Origin: an uncultured Clostridium sp. | Lineage (GTDB): Bacteria > Bacillota > Clostridia > Clostridiales > Clostridiaceae | Length of the DNA: 48,247 bases | Direction: 5' to 3' | Assembly (NCBI GenBank): GCA_900547475.1 | Contig: URGW01000030.1 | Span: forward strand, 1-48,247 | Shown: in pieces, positions 33,703-42,001 of the stretch | How the letters are laid out: the number at the start of each line of letters is the position of its first letter | Numbering within the stretch: position 1 is the first letter of the stretch | Notes under the pieces: model-generated | The model's input: the letters and a program-made list of their open reading frames with translations, nothing else | Database searches by the model: none | Told to the model about the DNA's origin: nothing | Program-made: the position numbers and the translations under genes

Positions 33703-35583
33703 ATGGATTACAAATTATTGGCAGAAAAGATTTTAGAAAGAGTAGGAGGGAAAAACAACGTAGAAGAATTAGTTCACTGTATGACAAGATTGAGATTTAC
33801 ATTAAAAGATGAATCTATTGTTGATGATGAGCTTGTTAAAAAAACAAAAGGCGTTATGGGAATAATGAAAAAAAGTGGACAATACCAAATTATTATTGGG
33901 AATGAAGTTGCAGCTGTATATAAAGAAATATGCAACTTAGGAAACTTTAAAAAGGATTCTAATAATAAAAATATGAAGCCTAAGCAAAAACAAAATATAT
34001 TCTCAGGCGTATTAGATGTTATTTCAGGAATTATGTCTCCTGTCATTCCAGCACTTATTGGCGCTGCAATGATAAAGGTTTTACTAACTGTATTGCCTAT
34101 GATAGGTATATTAGATAGTTCAGGACAAACATATCAATTATTATCTGTTGTTGGTGATGGAGCATTTTACTTTATGCCTGTTTTAATAGCTATGTCAGCA
34201 GCAAGAAAGTTTGATGCAAATCAATATTATGCTGCAAGTATTGCATTAATTCTTTTACACCCAAACTTTACATCTATGTTAGATGCTATTAATGGCACTG
34301 GTGAGACATTGAAGTTTTTCAACTTTATACCAGTTACTTATGCTTATTATGGATATTCAGTTATTCCAATAATAATGTCAGTGGCAGTATTACCATATAT
34401 AGAGAAGTTTGTTGATAAAATAACTCCAGCTATTACAAAGAATTTCTTAAAGCCTATGTTAGTTATGTTAATTATTGGACCAATAGTTATGGTGGTTATA
34501 GGACCTTTAGGTTCAATATTTGGAAATTTATTAACAGATATTGTTTATTTTATTCATGATAAATTAGGATTTATTGCAGTTGCTTTAGTAGCAGCAGTAT
34601 TCCCATTTATAGTTATGACAGGTATGCATCATGCATTTACTCCAATAAAATTAGGTGTTTTAGCAGGTACAGGTTTTGAAGCTTTTATATGTATAGCAGA
34701 ATTCTGTTCAAATATGGCTCAAGGTGCTGCAGCATTAGCTGTTTCTGTTAAATCAAAAAATAAGGATGTAAAACAAAGTGCAGGTTCATCAGCATTTTCA
34801 GCTTTAGTTGCTGGTATTACTGAACCAGCATTATATGGTACAACTTTAAGATTTAAAAAGCCTATGATAGGAGCATGTATAGGAGCTGGATTAGGTGGTT
34901 TAGTAGGTGGATTATTACAAATGAAATGTTATGGGGTTGCAACTCCAGCACTAGTAACTATTCCACAATATATAGAACAAGGAAACCCAAAGAGTATTAT
35001 ATACATATTAATTACAGCAGGTGTTACAATAGCAGGTTCATTTATTGCATCTTATATAATTGGTTTTGAAGATCCAGTTGAAGAAGATGATGAGGAAAAT
35101 GAAGAAGTGTTACCTGTAAAGCCTTTAAATACTGGTATAAAAGTATCAAGTCCATTATCTGGTGAAATGATAGAATTATCTCAAGTTAATGATGCTACAT
35201 TTGCAAGTGGAGTAATAGGAAAAGGAACAGCAATAATACCGACAGGTGGTAAAATAGTAGCACCTTTTGATGGTGTTATTGATGCATTCTTTGATACAGG
35301 TCATGCTATAGGGTTAAAGAGCAATGAAGGAATAGAAATGTTAATTCATGTTGGAATTGATACTGTAAATTTAGGTGGTAAATACTTTAATCCTAAAAAA
35401 TCACAAGGGGATAAGGTAAAGGCTGGTGATATACTTTTAGAATTTGATATTAAAGGAATTATAAGTGAAGGATATGAGGTAGTAACACCGGTTATAATCA
35501 CTAATAGTGATAGCTATATGGATGTTATCGTTGAAGATAAGAGTGTAGTAAATGAAAAAGAATATATAATGACAGTAATATAA
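33703..35583 (+). CDS. bglP: Beta-glucoside-specific PTS EIIBCA permease
   Basis: Three-domain permease, about 626 residues. EIIB with phosphocysteine C26 in LVHCMTRLRF; EIIC membrane domain with MTGMHHAFTPIKLG; an acidic linker (EDPVEEDDEENEEV); EIIA with the phosphohistidine H549 in IHVGIDTVNLGG. It imports and phosphorylates beta-glucosides such as salicin, arbutin or cellobiose. ATG 33703 is the start (GGAGG 7 nt before). It is the only EIIA-bearing PTS in the window and could phosphorylate the two EIIA-less permeases. Confidence 0.93.
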   Translation: MDYKLLAEKILERVGGKNNVEELVHCMTRLRFTLKDESIVDDELVKKTKGVMGIMKKSGQYQIIIGNEVAAVYKEICNLGNFKKDSNNKNMKPKQKQNIFSGVLDVISGIMSPVIPALIGAAMIKVLLTVLPMIGILDSSGQTYQLLSVVGDGAFYFMPVLIAMSAARKFDANQYYAASIALILLHPNFTSMLDAINGTGETLKFFNFIPVTYAYYGYSVIPIIMSVAVLPYIEKFVDKITPAITKNFLKPMLVMLIIGPIVMVVIGPLGSIFGNLLTDIVYFIHDKLGFIAVALVAAVFPFIVMTGMHHAFTPIKLGVLAGTGFEAFICIAEFCSNMAQGAAALAVSVKSKNKDVKQSAGSSAFSALVAGITEPALYGTTLRFKKPMIGACIGAGLGGLVGGLLQMKCYGVATPALVTIPQYIEQGNPKSIIYILITAGVTIAGSFIASYIIGFEDPVEEDDEENEEVLPVKPLNTGIKVSSPLSGEMIELSQVNDATFASGVIGKGTAIIPTGGKIVAPFDGVIDAFFDTGHAIGLKSNEGIEMLIHVGIDTVNLGGKYFNPKKSQGDKVKAGDILLEFDIKGIISEGYEVVTPVIITNSDSYMDVIVEDKSVVNEKEYIMTVI

Positions 35584-35604
35584 ATAAAGGAAGGTGAAGA
35601 AATA

Positions 35605-37044
35605 ATGAGTAATTATAAAATGCCAGAAAACTTTTTATGGGGAAGTGCTTCAGCTGCTTATCAAGTTGAAGGTGCATATTTAGAAGATGGAAAAGGTATA
35701 ACTAATTGGGATAAGTTTGTTAGAATTGAAGGTAAGACTTTTAAAAATACTACTGGAGATATAGCTGTAGATCATTACCATAGATTTAAAGAAGATGTTA
35801 GATTAATGGCAGAAATGGGACTTAAGACTTATCGTTTTTCAATTGCATGGGCAAGAATAATTCCTGATGGAAACGGAGAGATAAATGAAAAAGGTCTTAA
35901 GTTTTATGAAAATCTTATAGATGAATGTTTAAAGTATAATATTGAGCCTATGGTTACAATATTTCATTGGGATTTACCACAAGCTTTAATAGAACAATAT
36001 GGTGGATTTGAAAGTAGAAAAATAGTAGATGATTTTGTTAGATATGCTACTGTTTTATTTGAACGTTTTGGAGCAAAGGTTAAGTATTGGATTACGTTAA
36101 ATGAGCAAAATATATTTACTTCTTTAGGATGGCTTACAGCTATGCACCCACCAGGTAAGTTTGATGATGTAAAAACATTCTATCAGGTAAATCATCATGC
36201 ATTTATGGCACATGCTAAAACTGTATTAAAATTTAAAAAATTAGTTCCTAATGGAAAAATTGGAGCTAGCTTTGCTTATAGTCCAAGTTATTCTATTGAT
36301 TGTAATCCAATTAATGCAATGTCAAAAATGGATTTTGATGATATGAAGAATTTCTGGTGGATGGATATGTATGCTTATGGTCGTTATCCAAAGTCAACAT
36401 TTGTTTATTTAAAGAATAAGGATATGGAGCCAAAGTTTGAAGCTGGAGATGAAGAAATTCTGAAAGAAGCAGCATCAAAAATTGATTTTATGGGAGTAAA
36501 TTATTATCAAACATCTGTATGTGAATATAATCCTATTGATGGAGTAACTCCATATGGAACATTTAATACTACAGGTATTAAAGGGTCAGGTCAAGTTACT
36601 GGACAACCTGGATTATTTAAAAACCCATCTAATCCATATTTAAAAACTACAGATTGGGATTGGACTATTGATCCAATGGGATTAAGATATGCTTTAAGAG
36701 AAATTACAAGTAGATATAATCTTCCTGTAGTAATATCAGAGAATGGATTAGGTGCATTTGATAAAAAGGAAGAAGATAATTCAATTCATGACCCATATAG
36801 AATAGCCTTCTTAAAAGCACACATAGAAGAAATGAAAATTGCTATGGAAGAAGGTTGTGAAGTAATCGCATATTGTACTTGGTCATTTACTGATTTATTA
36901 AGTTGGTTAAATGGATATCAAAAAAGATATGGATTTGTATATGTAGATAGAGAAGAAGAAGAGGGTTCTTCAATGAATCGTTATAAAAAAGATAGCTATT
37001 ATTGGTATAAAAAAGTAATAGAAACAAATGGTGAAGAACTTTAA
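35605..37044 (+). CDS. bglH: 6-phospho-beta-glucosidase (GH1)
   Basis: Cytoplasmic GH1 enzyme, 479 residues, cleaving the phosphorylated beta-glucosides imported by the preceding permease. N-terminal signature FLWGSASAAYQVEGA, acid/base E167 in TLNEQN, nucleophile E379 in VISENGLG. A phospho-substrate role fits the operon context. RBS AAGGAAGGTGAAG; 21 bp after bglP. Last gene of the operon. Confidence 0.94.
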   Translation: MSNYKMPENFLWGSASAAYQVEGAYLEDGKGITNWDKFVRIEGKTFKNTTGDIAVDHYHRFKEDVRLMAEMGLKTYRFSIAWARIIPDGNGEINEKGLKFYENLIDECLKYNIEPMVTIFHWDLPQALIEQYGGFESRKIVDDFVRYATVLFERFGAKVKYWITLNEQNIFTSLGWLTAMHPPGKFDDVKTFYQVNHHAFMAHAKTVLKFKKLVPNGKIGASFAYSPSYSIDCNPINAMSKMDFDDMKNFWWMDMYAYGRYPKSTFVYLKNKDMEPKFEAGDEEILKEAASKIDFMGVNYYQTSVCEYNPIDGVTPYGTFNTTGIKGSGQVTGQPGLFKNPSNPYLKTTDWDWTIDPMGLRYALREITSRYNLPVVISENGLGAFDKKEEDNSIHDPYRIAFLKAHIEEMKIAMEEGCEVIAYCTWSFTDLLSWLNGYQKRYGFVYVDREEEEGSSMNRYKKDSYYWYKKVIETNGEEL

Positions 37045-37050
37045 GAGAGA

Positions 37051-37135
37051 GTCCAAATTTAAGATTGGGTTACTCGAACTTACACCTACGAATTAATATA
37101 AGTAGTGTGTTTCCTTAACTTAGTCCCAATATAAG
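37051..37135 (+). other. Possible structured RNA after bglH
   Basis: An outer pair ATTGGG (37064-37069) with CCCAAT (37125-37130) encloses an inner hairpin in which ACAC and TAC (37082-37089) pair with GTA and GTGT (37102-37108). I recognise no known riboswitch or sRNA family. It may be the 3' end structure of the bgl mRNA. Confidence 0.3.
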
Positions 37136-37198
37136 ATTTTATTACTTAAATTTGACTGAAACTAATAATAAAATAATAAAATGCTATAATTTAGCTAT

Positions 37199-37245
37199 AA
37201 AATCTCCTAAGTATTAATACTACTAAGGGGATTTTATCTTTATTA
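37199..37245 (+). terminator. Terminator of the beta-glucoside operon
   Basis: AAAATCTCCTAAGTA pairs with TACTAAGGGGATTTT (one G-T and one mismatch) followed by ATCTTTATTAT. Confidence 0.65.
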
Positions 37246-37344
37246 TAAATAAAATTTTAAAGAGTAATATTTATATAAATATAAGAAAACTTTGATATAA
37301 TAATAAATGTGAATACTATAGAAGAAGGAAGAGGGGATTAAGTT

Positions 37345-38205
37345 ATGATAAAATTAATAGCAAGTGATATGGATGGAACTTTACTAAATGATAATCATAT
37401 GATATCTGAAGAAAATTTAAAGGCTATAAGAAAAGCACAAGAAATGGGAAGACATTTCACAATTGTAACAGGAAGAGATTATGGTGCTGTAAAGTCATAT
37501 TTAGAGGAATGTAATTTAAAATGTGAGTGTATTTTAAGCAATGGTGCAGAATATAGAGATGTAAATGGAAATATAATTGAAAGTGTATATATGAATAAGG
37601 AAAGTGTAAAAATAGCATTTGATATATTAAGTGAAGCTGGTTTATGTATACAATTAATGACTAATAATGGTTCTTATATAACTAATAAGGAAAGTGATAA
37701 AAAGGCTATTATTGATAGATTTAAGTTGTTTAATCCAACAATGACTGAAGAAGAGGTAAAGAACTTTGTTGCAAAATTCCATAAGGAAAGAGGAATGAAG
37801 GAGATAGATAATATCTATGAAATATTAGAAAGTAATATAGAGGTATTAAAAATAGTTACTTTCGATAATGATGAAAAATTAATAGCAGAATTAAAAGAGA
37901 AATTAAGAGAGAATGCATCAGACTTAGCAGTAGCATCTACTTTTTCTAATGATATTGAAATAAGCGATATTGAAGCTCAAAAGGGATTAATATTAGCTAA
38001 GACAATTAAGAAGATGGGAATAGATAAAAGTGAAGTAATAGTGCTTGGAGATAGTTTTAATGACTATTCTATGTTTACTGAATTTGAAAATTCTTATGCT
38101 ATGGAAAATGCAATTCCAGAGATTAAAGAGATTGCAAAGTATATTACTGACACTAATAATAATGATGGGGTAGCAAAGGCTATTTATAAAGCATTAGAAG
38201 TATAG
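37345..38205 (+). CDS. Cof-type HAD-superfamily phosphatase
   Basis: 286 residues, HAD IIB type. Motif I IASDMDGTLLN, motif II FTIVTGRDY, motif III lysine region in the C-terminal half, motif IV VLGDSFNDYSMF, and an extended cap domain between. Likely a sugar phosphate or phospholipid-headgroup phosphatase, like YidA. RBS GAAGGAAGAGGGG. Single gene after the bgl operon. Confidence 0.9.
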   Translation: MIKLIASDMDGTLLNDNHMISEENLKAIRKAQEMGRHFTIVTGRDYGAVKSYLEECNLKCECILSNGAEYRDVNGNIIESVYMNKESVKIAFDILSEAGLCIQLMTNNGSYITNKESDKKAIIDRFKLFNPTMTEEEVKNFVAKFHKERGMKEIDNIYEILESNIEVLKIVTFDNDEKLIAELKEKLRENASDLAVASTFSNDIEISDIEAQKGLILAKTIKKMGIDKSEVIVLGDSFNDYSMFTEFENSYAMENAIPEIKEIAKYITDTNNNDGVAKAIYKALEV

Positions 38206-38289
38206 TAGAGTATTTAAATTTTATAGATATTAAATATGTTAATAATTACTTAGTTACATTTGTATAGTATATATTAATTGAAGATAGCG

Positions 38290-38334
38290 TTTTAAAGAGA
38301 GCTGTTGTATTTAATACATTAGCTCTCTTTAAAA
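38290..38334. terminator. Hairpin between HAD phosphatase and the reverse-strand small ORF
   Basis: Perfect 14-bp stem TTTTAAAGAGAGCT (38290-38303) with AGCTCTCTTTAAAA (38321-38334). T tails are short on both strands, so it may act as a bidirectional terminator or RNA-end stabiliser for convergent transcripts. Confidence 0.6.
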
Positions 38335-38335
38335 T

Positions 38336-38428
38336 TTAGGGAATTGTTATATCGTTTATAAAATTATAAGTAATTTCAATTATGGTATATACAGTCCCAA
38401 TTAAGGCTATAGCAGGTAATAAAATCAT
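38336..38428 (-). CDS. Possible 30-residue hydrophobic small protein
   Basis: On the reverse strand, ATG (38428-38426) follows TTGGAGTGATAAT, which is a ribosome binding site at good spacing, and the frame ends at TAA (38338-38336) after 30 codons. It begins MILLPAIALIGTVYTIIEIT, a single membrane helix with an Asn/Asp-containing tail. It lies 87 bp after the ZIP transporter gene on the same strand and just before a hairpin, so it may be its small partner protein. I recognise no family. Support is the RBS and composition only. Confidence 0.45.
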   Translation of the reverse strand: MILLPAIALIGTVYTIIEITYNFINDITIP

Positions 38429-38515
38429 ATTATCACTCCAATAAAAAAATATATATTAATATGGTAATTAAAAAATACAAAAAATATACATGAATTTTAT
38501 GTTAAATATAATATT

Positions 38516-39295
38516 TTAAACAAATAAATGTGTGATAGGCATTATACTTATTCCTAAAAATATAGATACAAGAGAAAGTCGAGTATATCCATATTTTCTA
38601 GAGGAAGGGATAAGCTCATCTAATGATATATAAATCATTATTCCACAAACTACAGCAAAAATTATTCCTAGTATAAGTTCATTAATGAATGGCTTTAAAC
38701 ATAAGAAAGCAATTAATGCACCTAGTGGTTCAGCCATTCCGGAAAGAAAGGAATATTTAATAGCTTTAAATCTACTTTTTGTTGCAAAGTATATTGGCAT
38801 AGCGATGGCAATACCCTCAGGAATATTATGAAGAGCTATAGCTAAAGTTACAGCAATTCCTAATGAAGCATCCTGATATCCAGAAACAAATGTTGCGATA
38901 CCTTCAGGAAAGTTATGTATCATAAGAGCTATAGTTGATACTAAACCAACTCTAAAAATATCAAAATTATTGTTGCAGCTAGGAACACTTCCTTTTTCCT
39001 CTTCTGGAATGAATATATCAATTAAATAAGCCATTAATGCTCCTATTAATAAGAATAAAATTGACCATAGGATACCATTAACTTTTCCATGATATTTAGA
39101 AATTGCTTCTTGAGCTGTAGGAAATAAATCTGTAAAGGATACTGTGATCATAACACCAGCAGAAAAACCTAAGGAGAAGGTAAGAAATTTTTCATTTCTA
39201 GTTTTATTAAAGAAAATAATAACTGCACCTAAAACTGTTGATAACCCTGCTATTGTGGAAAGTAATAAAGGGAATAATGAAGCTTTGTCAATCAT
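38516..39295 (-). CDS. zupT: ZIP-family divalent metal transporter
   Basis: 259 residues, eight membrane helices. Metal-binding motifs in helices 4 and 5 are MIHNFPEGIATF and ALHNIPEGIAIAMP (H-N-x-P-E-G). This is the ZupT branch, which imports zinc and also iron, manganese or cobalt. The ATG is preceded by AGAGAGG on the reverse strand. A possible small ORF follows in the same direction. Confidence 0.92.
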   Translation of the reverse strand: MIDKASLFPLLLSTIAGLSTVLGAVIIFFNKTRNEKFLTFSLGFSAGVMITVSFTDLFPTAQEAISKYHGKVNGILWSILFLLIGALMAYLIDIFIPEEEKGSVPSCNNNFDIFRVGLVSTIALMIHNFPEGIATFVSGYQDASLGIAVTLAIALHNIPEGIAIAMPIYFATKSRFKAIKYSFLSGMAEPLGALIAFLCLKPFINELILGIIFAVVCGIMIYISLDELIPSSRKYGYTRLSLVSIFLGISIMPITHLFV

Positions 39296-39438
39296 TTTAA
39301 ACCTCTCTATAGTATTGTTACATAATTATTTTATGACTAATATAAAATAAAAAGAATACAAAGTTTTAGAAAAAATTGGTGTAAGTAAAATAAAATGCTA
39401 TAATGGATTTATAATTATAAATTTTCAGGAGGAAAAAA

Positions 39439-40146
39439 ATGAAAAAAGATTATTCGGCACTTATTTGGGGATTGGTATTTGTGGCTATAGGAATTATCTT
39501 TGGAGGAAATGCACTTAATATATGGGATATAGATGTATTTTTTCCAGGGTGGTGGACTTTATTTTTAATTATACCTGGACTAATATCAATGATTAGATAT
39601 GGATTTAACTGGGGATCTGCTATATTGGTAATAATAGGATTAGTGTTGCTTTTTGATGCTTTAGATATAATAGATGATGGAGCTATATGGAGGTTAACAT
39701 TTCCCTTGCTTTTAGTTGCTATAGGTATTTCTACAATAGCATCATTTTTTAGAAGTGGAACAAAGAAAAGTATTGAATATGATGAATATAGTAAAAGTAA
39801 ATCATATAAGTATGATTCAACACAATATCCAAGATATACTGCTATTTTAGGTGCTGGAAATTATAAAAATAGTACTGAAAATTTAAAGGGATTAGTTGCA
39901 GAAGCTATATTAGGGGGATTAGAAATAGACCTAAGAGATGCAAAAATAACTGAAGATATAGTTTTAGAACTTACTGCAGTTTTAGGTGGAATAGATGTGT
40001 TTATTCCTGATAATGTAAGGGTCGAAATAATATCAGGAGTTCCAGTACTGGGCGGATTTGAACATAAAATAAATAGAAATGCTACTTCAGGACCAAAGGT
40101 TAGAATTAAGTATACAGCTGTATTGGGTGGAATAGAAATTAAATAA
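39439..40146 (+). CDS. LiaF-like membrane protein
   Basis: 235 residues. The N-terminal half has four hydrophobic helices (IWGLVFVAIGIIFGG; WWTLFLIIPGLISM; GSAILVIIGLVLLFDAL; FPLLLVAIGISTI). The C-terminal half (about 130-235) is a beta-repeat domain with recurring Gly-Gly turns (EAILGGLEIDLRDAKI; AVLGGIDVFIPDNV; PVLGGFEHKI; AVLGGIEIK) of the LiaF/DUF2154 type. Such proteins modulate cell-envelope stress responses; no LiaRS pair is adjacent. RBS CAGGAGG. Monocistronic. Confidence 0.82.
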   Translation: MKKDYSALIWGLVFVAIGIIFGGNALNIWDIDVFFPGWWTLFLIIPGLISMIRYGFNWGSAILVIIGLVLLFDALDIIDDGAIWRLTFPLLLVAIGISTIASFFRSGTKKSIEYDEYSKSKSYKYDSTQYPRYTAILGAGNYKNSTENLKGLVAEAILGGLEIDLRDAKITEDIVLELTAVLGGIDVFIPDNVRVEIISGVPVLGGFEHKINRNATSGPKVRIKYTAVLGGIEIK

Positions 40147-40189
40147 TATATATTATTGATATAATATTATCTATGGAGATACTGATTAT

Positions 40190-40232
40190 AAAAGTCAGGA
40201 AAATATTTTTAAAATATTTTCTTGACTTTTTT
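40190..40232 (+). terminator. Terminator after the LiaF-like gene
   Basis: AAAAGTCAGGAAAATATTTT pairs with AAAATATTTTCTTGACTTTT, which ends in TTTTTT. Confidence 0.9.
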
Positions 40233-40424
40233 GATAATAGAAGAAGCGTTAAGGTGGTAAAAAATAAATTTATTTAAAGACATAAATTTATACTATTATT
40301 TTTTGAAATTTCATTTATAATAATAAATATTATTTAATAAATATGTTATTTTTATATAAGCATAAAATAAATAATGAAGTACAAATAATTGATATTTCAA
40401 TTATAGAAGAGGATGGTGTTTTAG

Positions 40425-41759
40425 ATGAAAGTTATAATCATCGGTGGTATAGCTGCTGGAATGAGTGCTGCAGCTAAGTTTAAGAGACTTTCACCAAAAG
40501 ATGACGTTATAGTATATGAAAAGGGTGATATTGTATCTTTTGGTGCTTGTGGACTACCATATTATGTTGGTGGATTTTTTGAGGATTCAAGAGAAATGAT
40601 AGCAAGAACTCCTGAAGAGTTTAGGGAGTCTGGAGTAGAAATACATACTAAGCATGAAGTTATAGATGTAGAGTTTTCTAGTAAAAAGTTAAAGATTAAA
40701 AATCTTATTACAGGTGAAATATTAGAAGAAAACTATGATAAGTTAATGATAGCTAGTGGTGCAAGAGCAATAATTCCACCAATTAAGAATATTGATTTAG
40801 AAAATGTAGTTACATTAAAATCAATGGATGATGGAAATAAGTTAAGAGAATTAATGGCAAATGATGAGTATAAAAAAGTTGCTATTATAGGTGCTGGATT
40901 TATAGGACTTGAAGCTGTTGAAGCAGCTAAACATAGAGGTAAAGAAGTTACTGTTATCCAACTTCAAGATAGAGTTCTTCAAGAAGTATTTGATAAGGAT
41001 ATAACTGATCTTTTAGAAGAGGAGTTAAGAGAAAGCGGAGTTGAGCTTTTATTATCAGAAACTGTAGTTGAGCTTATAGGAGATGAAAAAGTTTCTAAAG
41101 TTAAAACTAATAAAAGAGAAATTGATGCAGATATAGTTATACTTGCAACAGGGGTAAAACCAAATACTGATTTCTTAAAGGCAAATGAAATAAAGATGCT
41201 TAGAAATGGAGCAATAGTAGTTGATAGCTATGGAAGAACATCAGTAGAAGATGTATATTCAGCTGGGGATTGTGCTACTATAAATAACTTAATTACAGGA
41301 AAAGAGGCCTATGTTCCACTTGCAACTGGAGCTAATAAGCTTGGAAGAATAGTTGGAGAAAATTTGGCAGGACAAAATAATTCATTCCAAGGATCTATGG
41401 CATCAAGTTGTATTAAGGTTATGAATATGGAAGCAGCTAGAACTGGATTATCAGAAAAGGAAGTTAAGGATTTAGGATTTGATTATAAGACTAAATTTAT
41501 AACTGATATGAATCAAACTAGCTATTATCCAGGTAGAGAAAGAATTTATGTTAAGCTTATATATGATGCACACACTAAGGTTATATACGGAGGACAAGTG
41601 GCTGGGTATAAGGATGCAGTTCAAAGATGTAATGTAATAGCAGCGTGTATTTATGCAAAGATGACAACAGATCAATTAGGAATGTTAGATCTTTGTTATT
41701 CACCACCATTTGCAAGAACATGGGATGTTCTAAATGTAGCTGGTAATGTTTCGAAGTAA
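40425..41759 (+). CDS. cdr: CoA-disulfide reductase / NADH oxidase family flavoenzyme
   Basis: 444 residues, FAD- and NAD(P)H-dependent. GGIAAGMSAA N-terminal FAD fold, redox-active single Cys C42 in SFGACGLPYYVGG, central NAD fold VAIIGAGFIGLEAVEAA, and FAD contact VYSAGDCA. The single-Cys class (CoADR, Nox, Npr) reduces CoA disulfide, oxygen or peroxide in anaerobes; no rhodanese domain is fused. RBS GAAGAGGATGG. Single gene. Assignment among CoADR, NADH oxidase and persulfide reductase is uncertain. Confidence 0.85.
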   Translation: MKVIIIGGIAAGMSAAAKFKRLSPKDDVIVYEKGDIVSFGACGLPYYVGGFFEDSREMIARTPEEFRESGVEIHTKHEVIDVEFSSKKLKIKNLITGEILEENYDKLMIASGARAIIPPIKNIDLENVVTLKSMDDGNKLRELMANDEYKKVAIIGAGFIGLEAVEAAKHRGKEVTVIQLQDRVLQEVFDKDITDLLEEELRESGVELLLSETVVELIGDEKVSKVKTNKREIDADIVILATGVKPNTDFLKANEIKMLRNGAIVVDSYGRTSVEDVYSAGDCATINNLITGKEAYVPLATGANKLGRIVGENLAGQNNSFQGSMASSCIKVMNMEAARTGLSEKEVKDLGFDYKTKFITDMNQTSYYPGRERIYVKLIYDAHTKVIYGGQVAGYKDAVQRCNVIAACIYAKMTTDQLGMLDLCYSPPFARTWDVLNVAGNVSK

Positions 41760-41769
41760 AAAAATGTAA

Positions 41770-41816
41770 GCGCCTCCGGAGTTAATCCAAATATTGGATT
41801 GGCCCCGGAGGTGCGC
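41770..41816. terminator. GC-rich hairpin after the CoA-disulfide reductase gene
   Basis: GCGCCTCCGG (41770-41779) pairs with CCGGAGGTGC (41805-41814), one G-T pair, and an inner AATCCAA-ATA-TTGGATT (41784-41800) stacks on top. It is far more GC-rich than its surroundings. The tail GCGTTATTTG has few T, so it is a weak intrinsic terminator or another RNA element. Confidence 0.55.
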
Positions 41817-41892
41817 GTTATTTGATGAATTATAATTTTATGATTTACTTTATCAAAATTTTGTGTAATAATATTATATATTTTGTGCCTAA

Positions 41893-41970
41893 TTAATAAA
41901 AAAATGTTATTTTTTATTAATAGTTGCAATTAACATAAATAGTATTTTGTATTAACAAACTATTTATGTT
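41893..41970. promoter_or_regulatory. Two palindromes in the DUF1846 upstream region
   Basis: TAATAAAAAA with TTTTTTATTA at 41894-41919, and AACATAAATAGT (41932-41943) with ACTATTTATGTT (41959-41970), a perfect 12-bp dyad with 15-bp spacing. Promoter-like TTGCAA precedes the second dyad, which ends about 20 nt before the ribosome binding site. It could be an operator or an mRNA leader hairpin. Confidence 0.4.
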
Positions 41971-42001
41971 AAAAAAAAACTATAAAATTAGGAGTGGACA
42001 T

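Noticed and set aside
34875..35069. Alternative-frame ORF within bglP
   Set aside because: Overlaps the conserved EIIC domain in another frame; AT-rich codon bias produces many such shadows.
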